This document shows positions 1 to 8,577 of a stretch of DNA of 18,100 bases, in pieces. Each line of letters begins with the position of its first letter. Positions within the stretch are counted from its first letter, which is position 1. Position numbers and translations under genes: made by a program. The notes beneath the pieces are model-generated. The model was not told the DNA's origin and searched no databases. It worked only from the letters and a program-made list of their open reading frames with translations. This stretch comes from Spirochaetaceae bacterium (lineage in GTDB: Bacteria > Spirochaetota > Spirochaetia > SZUA-6 > Bin103): contig JAPOQV010000617.1 of NCBI GenBank assembly GCA_026710565.1, forward strand, positions 1 through 18,100, in the 5' to 3' direction.

Positions 1-213
1 AACCGCCTCCTGCCGGGCCCGGCGCTCTGGCCGGGCGAGTACGGCGTCGACGGCATCTTCGTCGGCGTGCCGTGCGTGCTCGGCGCCGGCGGCGTCGAGC
101 GGATCATCGAGGTGAACCTCGACGACGGGGAGCGCGCGGCGTTCGCGGTCTCGGCCGGCCACGTGCGCGAGCTGGTGGACGTGGTGCGCACGCTGTTCCC
201 GGAGCTCGCCTGA
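1..213 (+). CDS. mdh: Malate dehydrogenase, C-terminal fragment (5' end outside window)
   Basis: Frame 1 is open from the first base to a TGA at 211-213 and encodes the last 70 residues of a protein that starts upstream of the window. The fragment carries the conserved late segment [20 protein letters not shown] followed by RIIEV and a C-terminal helix ending in LFPELA. This matches the end of LDH-like NAD-dependent malate dehydrogenases (malate to oxaloacetate, cytoplasmic, TCA cycle). The catalytic His and the substrate-binding Arg residues lie in the missing part, so a lactate dehydrogenase cannot be strictly excluded. The fumarase gene that starts one base after its stop makes malate dehydrogenase the natural reading, because the two enzymes catalyse consecutive steps and appear to share a transcript. 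Confidence 0.85.
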   Translation, partial: NRLLPGPALWPGEYGVDGIFVGVPCVLGAGGVERIIEVNLDDGERAAFAVSAGHVRELVDVVRTLFPELA

Positions 214-214
214 G

Positions 215-1621
<1,407 letters not shown>

Positions 1622-1655
1622 CGTAGTATGTTAGGTTTCAGCGAGGGGCAGAGCG

Positions 1656-2084
1656 ATGAGCAAGTGCATGCCACGCGCAGGTGAGCATTCGATCAAGGAA
1701 GCGGCGATTGCCGTCCATTCCGTACGGCAGCCGACTTCGGCAAGGCGCCAAATGTTCTCCCGATTGGAGTCGCTTCGTCACACGGCGGCTAATGAGCGCT
1801 GGCCCGGGGCCATCTGGCCGAGCGACAAGGCATTCGACGCCGCCCGTTCGTTCATCGAGTGCCTTCCGGAGCGTTTGTCGGCGGCCGCTGACATAGGCTT
1901 GGCCGACGACGGAGAGATCAACTTCCTGTGGAAGACCGAATCCGCGCACGTTGACTTGGGGTTCCATGACGAAGGGTCCTGTTCGTACTTTGCACGTGAC
2001 GGCGCGGGCCGGGAGTACCTGGTAGATGACCATGTCTTCGATCAAGGACTGCCGCCCGAGATCGCGAATCTACTTACCGTTTAG
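1656..2084 (+). CDS. Hypothetical protein, first gene of an unknown two-gene cassette
   Basis: I do not recognise a named family. The ORF encodes 142 residues from ATG 1656, preceded by GAGGGG about eight bases upstream, a good ribosome-binding site. The N-terminal third is basic and probably poorly conserved. The remainder reads like one small globular alpha/beta domain: a segment around SDKAFDAARSFIECLPERL (55-73), then an acidic stretch leading to INFLWKTESAHVDLGFHDEG (88-107), an aromatic strand and a C-terminal ...LPPEIANLLTV. An internal ATG at 1749 is an alternative start. There is no signal peptide or membrane segment. It is followed nine bases later by another small unknown gene, so the two probably form a co-transcribed unit. 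It sits between fumC and the GNAT genes in a stretch whose base composition is more relaxed than the TCA genes, consistent with an accessory gene. Confidence 0.65.
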   Translation: MSKCMPRAGEHSIKEAAIAVHSVRQPTSARRQMFSRLESLRHTAANERWPGAIWPSDKAFDAARSFIECLPERLSAAADIGLADDGEINFLWKTESAHVDLGFHDEGSCSYFARDGAGREYLVDDHVFDQGLPPEIANLLTV

Positions 2085-2093
2085 CCCTTCGAC

Positions 2094-2594
2094 TTGCCGG
2101 CTTTCTCACATCGAGACGAACGAGTCAGCGCCGCCCCGGGCCTGTCGCCGGGCATCGTTGAAGACGACGAGATACTGCTCCGCGAGATGTTCAATCCGGA
2201 GCATGTGGTTGCCGGAGAGGTTGTCGAACGCGCAGTTCCAGTGGAGGACCTCCGCTCTCGAGGATTCTCGGTCCATCGCATGAAATTCGTCGAGCAGGGG
2301 TTCATCGAGGCATCGATGCAAGAGCGAGTGGCGAAACCGCGAGCAGGAGACGCGTGGCGAGACGAAGGTGTGGCCACGTTGGCGGCGCGAACGGTTCGCG
2401 AACTTCGTGCAGACGGACGACAGGCGTTTGTCGTCATCGACACTGCAGAGGAAGACAACCATGGGCACGCCAGCATATTCGCGGCAGATCCTCTTGTCGG
2501 CCGTGCCTATGCGCGCAAACTCAGGGGGCTTCTCTTGCCGCTGCTGCAGCAGAGAGTGTCTGTGGACGAGGCGTTCGCGAGCTCGGCTGGCTAG
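2094..2594 (+). CDS. Hypothetical protein, second gene of the unknown cassette
   Basis: This ORF of 166 residues has no family I can name. The start taken here is TTG 2094, nine bases after the previous stop, but it lacks a clear ribosome-binding site and the first dozen residues are uncertain. From about residue 14 the sequence looks genuinely coding: an acidic segment GIVEDDEILLREMFNPEHV (20-38), then ...LRSRGFSVHRMKFVEQGFIE, then RQAFVVIDTAEEDNHGHASI (109-128), and a C-terminal helix LRGLLLPLLQQRVSVDEAF. The AFVVIDTA..DN.GHA segment looks like a conserved core. No transmembrane region is visible. The +1-shifted frame upstream (about 2097-2130) also reads plausibly (LSHIETNESAPP), so a small frameshift near the C-rich run at 2129-2138 may have altered the N-terminus. 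Its close pairing with the upstream gene suggests a functional unit. Confidence 0.55.
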   Translation: MPAFSHRDERVSAAPGLSPGIVEDDEILLREMFNPEHVVAGEVVERAVPVEDLRSRGFSVHRMKFVEQGFIEASMQERVAKPRAGDAWRDEGVATLAARTVRELRADGRQAFVVIDTAEEDNHGHASIFAADPLVGRAYARKLRGLLLPLLQQRVSVDEAFASSAG

Positions 2595-2797
2595 TAGCCG
2601 TTGAGCGTGATCGATGAGCGGCGAGAGTTCTCCCGTTGTTTCCATACCGTGGCTTGGAGCGTAATGAGCGGAGTGATCGATACCTCGGGTGATGTCGCGG
2701 CGATCGATGCACTCGCTGGTATTGCCGAGATCGGACTGAGCAGGGGTTCGAGCCGCCGATGGTATGTACACGAGAGGAATTATTGGAAGAACGAGCG
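2595..2797. other. Intergenic stretch, no gene supported
   Basis: About 200 bases separate the unknown cassette from the antitoxin-like gene. A 66-codon ORF crosses it (2601-2801, TTG start, no ribosome-binding site) and overlaps the next gene, but its translation shows no recognisable domain. I see no hairpin followed by a T run and no strong promoter pair. It could hold a decayed gene or a regulatory region for the downstream genes. Confidence 0.4.
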
Positions 2798-2983
2798 ATG
2801 AACCACGACCAAATCATCGGCGAGGTCCGGGCTACTCGGGAATGCTTGGCAGCAAAAAATGGCTGCGACATTCGTACGCTGTACGAGGAAGCCAAGCGGC
2901 GGCAGCAGGAAACCGATCGAGAGATTGTTGAACTGGAGCCTACTCGGCGTCTGTTGGAGGTGCACGGTTCCGGCGAGCGATAG
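2798..2983 (+). CDS. Small antitoxin-like protein (61 residues)
   Basis: The ORF is open further upstream, but ATG 2798 is the best start because GGAAG lies about eight bases before it. The product is 61 residues, charged and mostly helical: MNHDQIIGEVRATRECLAAK at the N-terminus, then CDIRTLYEEAKRRQQ and a basic/acidic tail. The pattern of a short acidic lead, E-V-R-x-x-R-E-x-x-A, then D-I-x-x-x-x-E-x-x-x-R-Q, resembles small bacterial proteins often found beside toxin genes of toxin-antitoxin loci. That assignment rests on my recollection of the pattern, not on a search. No RelE, PIN or similar toxin lies next to it. The following gene, 24 bases downstream, is a GNAT acetyltransferase, so the protein may be an orphan antitoxin or a partner of that enzyme. 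Confidence 0.6.
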   Translation: MNHDQIIGEVRATRECLAAKNGCDIRTLYEEAKRRQQETDREIVELEPTRRLLEVHGSGER

Positions 2984-3007
2984 AGGATCGACGGAAGGTC
3001 AGAGACC

Positions 3008-3475
3008 ATGAGGGTCACGATCGACGCCACCGATGATCCAGAGGAGATCGTCGAGTTCCTCCGGCAGGTCCAGGAAGAGCACCGGCAGAGGCGCCCGGAC
3101 CGGCACAGGCCGTTCGACCGGGCGGCGGCAATTCAGGACGTGCGTTCCAGTCTTTCGTCCAATGGCGCAAGTCTGTTCGTCGCCCGGATGAGAGGTAAGT
3201 GCGTGGGGTATGTGATAGTCCGCGACGTCAACTGGCCGGATTCAGCGTCTTGGTACGGAAGCAAGTCGCTCATGGTAGACCAGATAGCAGTGTCGAATGC
3301 CCATCGTCGACGCGGGATCGGGACGCGGCTGATGGAACTGGTCCGTGCGGAGGCGGCCGGTCGAGGAGCGGACCGCATGGAGCTGCTCGTCGCCAGCGAC
3401 AACGAGGGCGCGCGGCGGTTCTACGAGGCGCAGGGCTTCGCCCGCTTCCACGACGTTATGGAGTCGAGTCTGTAG
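3008..3475 (+). CDS. GNAT-family N-acetyltransferase, copy 1
   Basis: This 155-residue protein is a single GNAT domain, which transfers acetyl from acetyl-CoA to an amine of an unknown substrate. The central strand LMVDQIAVSNAHRRRGIGTR (88-107) contains the acetyl-CoA pyrophosphate loop RRRGIG (100-105). It is followed by the alpha3 helix LMELVRAEAAGRG and by the C-terminal motif DNEGARRFYEAQGF (131-144). All are textbook GNAT motifs. The N-terminal part ATDDPEEIVEFLRQVQEEH is the substrate side and is shared with the next gene. ATG 3008 has GGAAGG upstream at 2992-2997. Its stop TAG overlaps the GTG start of copy 2 by one base, so the two are translationally coupled paralogues from a tandem duplication. 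The substrate is unknown. Confidence 0.92.
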   Translation: MRVTIDATDDPEEIVEFLRQVQEEHRQRRPDRHRPFDRAAAIQDVRSSLSSNGASLFVARMRGKCVGYVIVRDVNWPDSASWYGSKSLMVDQIAVSNAHRRRGIGTRLMELVRAEAAGRGADRMELLVASDNEGARRFYEAQGFARFHDVMESSL

Positions 3476-3936
3476 TGGCCGCTGCCACGATTCACACGAG
3501 CGATGATCCGGATGAGGTCGTCGATCTTCTCCGGCAGGCGCACGAGGAGCACCGCCAGCGACGCCCGCAAAGGTTCAAGCCGTTCGACCGGAACGCGGCT
3601 CTGGATGGCCAGCGCTTCCTCCTGTCGCGCGCCGGCGCTCAGATGTTCGTGGCCCGTGTCGAGCAGGTCTGCGTCGGCTACGCGTTGGTGTGCGAACGGG
3701 TTCGGGAGGAGAACGCGTTCCGCTACGCGAGCCGCTCGCTCGTGGTCGACCAGATGGCGGTGTCCAACACGCACCGCCGGCAGGGGATCGGAACCGTGTT
3801 GATGGACCGGGTCCGGGCCGAGGCCGCCGAGCGAGGAGTGCAGCGCGTGGAACTGAACGTGTACAGCGACAATGACGACGCTCGCCGATTCTACGAGGCG
3901 CAGGGCCTCGTCCGCTTCCAGGACCGCATGGAGTAG
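3475..3936 (+). CDS. GNAT-family N-acetyltransferase, copy 2 (tandem paralogue)
   Basis: This 153-residue paralogue of the preceding GNAT starts at GTG 3475, sharing one base with the upstream TAG stop (TAGTG). The reading frame is open far upstream inside copy 1, but homology to copy 1 begins right here (TIHTSDDPDEVVDLLRQAHE against TIDATDDPEEIVEFLRQVQE). The acetyl-CoA loop is RRQGIG (101-106), followed by the C-terminal SDNDDARRFYEAQGLVRF. Most identity lies in the core and the two ends, while the middle (residues about 42-88) has diverged, which suggests different substrates. At the 3' end copy 1 reads GAG-TCG-AGT and copy 2 reads GAG-TAG-AGT, so copy 2 ends two to three residues earlier. 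It converges on the minus-strand glycosidase-like gene 64 bases away, with no clear terminator between. Confidence 0.92.
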   Translation: MAAATIHTSDDPDEVVDLLRQAHEEHRQRRPQRFKPFDRNAALDGQRFLLSRAGAQMFVARVEQVCVGYALVCERVREENAFRYASRSLVVDQMAVSNTHRRQGIGTVLMDRVRAEAAERGVQRVELNVYSDNDDARRFYEAQGLVRFQDRME

Positions 3937-4000
3937 AGTCCATAGCGACCAGTGCTCAAGACGTAGCGTTCAAGGCGTCGGGCGACCAGAGATTCAGGTG

Positions 4001-4996
4001 CTACCGGCCCCGGTCGTCTATCCAGTGGCGTGCGCCGTCGCCGTCCGTTACCAGCTCGGCGGCGCCGATTCCGGCGTAGTCGTTGCCGGCGTAGAACATG
4101 AGGGTGCGGCGCCCGTCCGGGCCTTCGTGGTGGATCACCGACGGGTAGCAGGTCATCTCGGAGTCCCAGCCGGATGCGCTCACGTCGACGACCGGGTGGG
4201 GAAGCCACTTGAAGTGGATGCCGTCGGCGCTTTGCGCGTAGTGGATGCGGTAGTGCTCGCCGTCGACGGCGCAACTGAACCACATGTGGAAGAGGTCGCC
4301 GGAGCGTTCCACGAACGGCTTGGAGCAGGTGGAGGCGAGGTGACCCATGCGGGGCGGGAGGTTCAGGAGCGCTCCCGCAGCGTGCGGGACGAATGAATGG
4401 CCGCCGTCGCGCGAGACGGCAAGCGCGGTGGAGATCCGCCCCCAGTCGCCGGTCGGCACGGACAGCGCCGTGTAGTACATCCAGTACTCGTCGCCCACCG
4501 GGATCACCGCGCAGGAGCCGGTGCCGTTCTCGTCGGGTGCGCCGCCGCGTCCCAGCGCCAGCAGCGGCCGGCCGTCGCGGCGCCAGGTGACGCCGGCGTC
4601 GTCGCTTTCGGCCATGCAGGTCTGGTAGCGCTTCTGGTGCGGAGCGTGCGGCAGGAACGAGCCGTCCCACGCCGCGTAGTACAGGTGCCAGTGGGTGTCC
4701 GTGATCCGCACCACCCACGGGTAGGCGGCCATGTGCGAGTCGGTCGCCCCCTCGCCGCCCAGGTCGATCAGCGGCTCCTCGCTCACCATGCGCCAGTCGA
4801 GCGGATCGTCGAGCGGCGCCTCCGCCAGCCCGATCCGGGTGAGCTTGCGCTGCTCGCTGAAGAACTGCAGGCCGTGCAGGTACATCAGGTAGCGGTCCTC
4901 GGTTCGGAAGACGCACGGCGCCGACGGGCGCTGGTTCCAGACGAACTCATCGCGCTGCGGGAAGATGACGCCGAGCTTGCGCCAGCGCTGGGTCAA
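4001..4996 (-). CDS. Beta-propeller glycoside hydrolase-like protein
   Basis: This 331-residue cytoplasmic-type protein (no signal peptide) shows the repeating aromatic strands of a five-bladed beta-propeller glycosidase fold, as in GH32, GH43, GH62, GH68 and GH130 enzymes: YLMYLHGLQFF (36-46), WHLYYAAWDG (103-112), YWMYYTALS (171-179), FHMWFSCAVDG and TLMFYAGNDYAG. Acidic residues fall at blade edges, for example D111-G and G-D-W at 183-185, but I cannot assign the catalytic pair or the family. Several blades carry an SDDAGVTW or SRDGGHSF turn typical of this fold. The start is TTG 4996, where the SD-like GAGGG is formed from the sdhB stop codon TGA and the bases after it, so translation is probably coupled to sdhB. 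A sugar-acting enzyme at the end of an sdh operon is unexpected. The substrate is unknown. Confidence 0.75.
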   Translation of the reverse strand: MTQRWRKLGVIFPQRDEFVWNQRPSAPCVFRTEDRYLMYLHGLQFFSEQRKLTRIGLAEAPLDDPLDWRMVSEEPLIDLGGEGATDSHMAAYPWVVRITDTHWHLYYAAWDGSFLPHAPHQKRYQTCMAESDDAGVTWRRDGRPLLALGRGGAPDENGTGSCAVIPVGDEYWMYYTALSVPTGDWGRISTALAVSRDGGHSFVPHAAGALLNLPPRMGHLASTCSKPFVERSGDLFHMWFSCAVDGEHYRIHYAQSADGIHFKWLPHPVVDVSASGWDSEMTCYPSVIHHEGPDGRRTLMFYAGNDYAGIGAAELVTDGDGARHWIDDRGR

Positions 4997-5003
4997 AGCA
5001 CCC

Positions 5004-5759
5004 TCATTCCCCAGCGGGGTCGCGGAGCTCGGCGGCCAGGAACTCGCGGTTGAGGCGGGCGATGGTCGCGAAGGAGATGCCCTTGGGGCACTCCGCCTCG
5101 CACTCCGCCTCGTTCGTGCAGTTGCCGAATCCCTCCGCGTCCATCGAGCGCACCATGGCGCGGGCGCGGCGGCGGCGCTCCGGCTGCCCCTGCGGGAGCC
5201 GTCCCAGGTGGGTGAGCTTGGCGCTGGTGAACAGCATCGCCGAGGCGTTCTTGCAGGCCGCCACGCACGCCCCGCAGCCGATGCAGGCAGCGGCGTCCAG
5301 GGACGCCTCCGCGTCCACCTTGGCGACCGGCACGGCGTTCGCCTCGGGGGCGCTGCCGGTGTTGACCGAGATGTAGCCGCCGGCCTGGATGATCCGGTCG
5401 AAGGCGCCGCGGTCCACGACCAGGTCCTTGATCACCGGGAAGGCGCGTGCCCGCCACGGCTCGACCACCAGCGTGTCGCCGTCTGCGAAGTGGCGCATGT
5501 GCAGTTGGCAGACGGTGGTGCCGGCCAACGGGCCGTGCGCGCGGCCGTCGATCATGAAGCCGCAGGAACCGCAGATGCCCTCCCGGCAGTCGTGCTCGAA
5601 GGCGATAGGCTCCTCGCCGCGCCGCTCCAGCGAGTCGTTGAGCACGTCGAGCATCTCCAGGAACGACATGTCGGGGGAGACGTCCGGAACCTCGTAGTCG
5701 ACCAGACGGCCCTTGGGCTCGTCGCGCCCCTGCCGCCAGACCCTCAAAGTGATAGTCAC
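5004..5759 (-). CDS. sdhB: Succinate dehydrogenase iron-sulfur subunit
   Basis: This 251-residue subunit passes electrons from the flavoprotein to the membrane cytochrome. All cluster ligands are present. The N-terminal plant-type ferredoxin domain has C58, C63, C66 and C84 ([10 protein letters not shown]) for [2Fe-2S]. The C-terminal domain has C159, C162, C165 and C169 ([13 protein letters not shown]) plus C214, C220 and C224 ([14 protein letters not shown]), which ligate [4Fe-4S] and [3Fe-4S]. It matches the type B sdh/frd family better than the E. coli SdhB type. The start is GTG 5759 with GGAAAGG at 5775-5769 as ribosome-binding site, and that site lies inside one arm of the inverted repeat described for 5761-5871. 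The gene follows sdhA by 109 bases and precedes the glycosidase-like gene by seven. Confidence 0.96.
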   Translation of the reverse strand: MTITLRVWRQGRDEPKGRLVDYEVPDVSPDMSFLEMLDVLNDSLERRGEEPIAFEHDCREGICGSCGFMIDGRAHGPLAGTTVCQLHMRHFADGDTLVVEPWRARAFPVIKDLVVDRGAFDRIIQAGGYISVNTGSAPEANAVPVAKVDAEASLDAAACIGCGACVAACKNASAMLFTSAKLTHLGRLPQGQPERRRRARAMVRSMDAEGFGNCTNEAECEAECPKGISFATIARLNREFLAAELRDPAGE

Positions 5760-5760
5760 T

Positions 5761-5868
5761 TGAGGGTGCCTTTCCGCTCTGCGGACGGTGACTTCAAAGC
5801 GCCTTCCTGAGAACAGCGCCTTGCCAGTTTCGCGATTCGGGTGCCGGCATCAGGGCGGAAATGCACCC

Positions 5869-5871
<3 letters not shown>
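5761..5871 (-). promoter_or_regulatory. Intercistronic inverted repeat sequestering the sdhB ribosome-binding site
   Basis: Positions 5761-5781 and 5851-5871 are reverse complements at 19 of 21 positions (mismatches at 5770/5862 and 5778/5854), separated by 69 bases. In the sdh mRNA (minus strand) the first arm begins exactly with the sdhA stop codon UGA. The second arm ends one base before the sdhB GUG and contains its Shine-Dalgarno GGAAAGG. If the arms pair, sdhB initiation would be blocked until a ribosome terminating on sdhA opens the stem. The alternative is a small mobile element with 21-bp terminal inverted repeats; no clear target duplication beyond two bases (CT) is visible. The 69-base interior contains a short direct repeat, AGCGCCTT. 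Confidence 0.6.
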
Positions 5872-7850
<1,979 letters not shown>

Positions 7851-7854
<4 letters not shown>

Positions 7855-8516
7855 CCGTTGCCTCCGCCGGCGACGAAGTAGAGCGGCAGCGATGCGAAGC
7901 CGGCCGGCACCGCGATCGCGAAGACGATGCCCACGGCGCGGATCAGGCGGGCGTAGCGCACCTGGTGCAGCCCCAGCGACTTGAAGCCGGATTGGAAGCC
8001 GTGCAGCAGGTGCCCGGCCAGCAGGACCATCGCGACCACGTACAGCACGGCGTACCCGGGCATGCGGAAGGTGGTGACCACCAGCTCGTACAGCGACAAG
8101 TCGTCCGTGTGCGGGCCGAAACGCGACTCATAGAAGAAGTTCCGCAGATGGATCACCAGGTAGATGAAGATCGCGCTGCCGGTGATCACCATCGTGCGCG
8201 AGGCCAGCGTGCTCCTTCCCGCCGAGCGGTTCCTGGCGTAGCGCACCGGGCGCGCCCGGCGGTTCTGGGCCGTGAGCCAGATCCCGCTGGCCGCGTGCAG
8301 GACGATCGAGAGGAACAGGAACACCTCGATGATGCGGATGATGACGTTGGTGGCGAACTCGTGCGCGTGCGCATCGAACTTCGCGGCGCCGGCGTAGAGC
8401 AGCAGGTTGCCGTACAGGTGCACCACCAGGAACGAGCACAGGAACAGCCCGGTGGCGCCCATCAACGCCTTCTTGCCGACCGAGGAGGTCAGCACCTCGA
8501 AGCACCAGCGAATCAC
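7851..8516 (-). CDS. sdhC: Succinate dehydrogenase cytochrome b subunit (type B, five helices)
   Basis: This 221-residue integral membrane protein anchors SdhAB and reduces the quinone. Hydrophobic segments at about 18-40, 58-82, 108-128, 153-175 and 189-214 give five helices. Histidines H33, H74, H123 and H169 (or H172) lie in them at positions suitable for two b hemes, as in the b558/diheme type B family. That family typically begins with a ...LTSSVGKK segment followed by the first helix, as here. The start is GTG 8516 ([11 protein letters not shown]...), which has no good ribosome-binding site of its own. It overlaps the stop of an 11-codon leader ORF as GTGA, and that leader has a near-perfect GGAGGT, so translation is probably coupled. 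The sdhC stop overlaps the sdhA start the same way. Confidence 0.93.
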
Positions 8517-8548
8517 GCGCCGCCGACTGTACGGGATGATCCCGTCAT
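8513..8548 (-). CDS. Leader mini-ORF (11 codons) coupled to sdhC
   Basis: On the minus strand, ATG 8548 is preceded by GGAGGT at 8560-8555 with six bases between, the best ribosome-binding site in this operon. The ORF reads [11 protein letters not shown] and stops with TGA at 8515-8513, overlapping the GTG of sdhC by three bases. Inside it a perfect 6-bp inverted repeat with a 3-base loop (8531-8545) forms a small hairpin between the strong SD and the sdhC start. The leader could feed ribosomes into sdhC. The alternative is that a one-base indel separates the true ATG from the sdhC frame. The peptide itself has no recognisable function. Confidence 0.5.
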   Translation of the reverse strand: MTGSSRTVGGA

Positions 8549-8577
8549 CGCGCTACCTCCGATTTGACCGCTGCCTC

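Noticed and set aside
2601..2801. 66-codon ORF between the unknown cassette and the antitoxin-like gene
   Set aside because: TTG start without SD, overlaps the better-supported gene at 2798, and shows no recognisable domain.
3937..4000. Terminator between the convergent GNAT and glycosidase-like genes
   Set aside because: Only a 4-bp GACG/CGTC pairing with a long loop was found and no T run; the gap between the helicase and the ATPase-nuclease gene (15447-15464) likewise shows none.
8531..8545. 15-base hairpin as an intrinsic terminator
   Set aside because: Six-base arms with no T run following on either strand, and it lies between an SD and sdhC where termination is unlikely.
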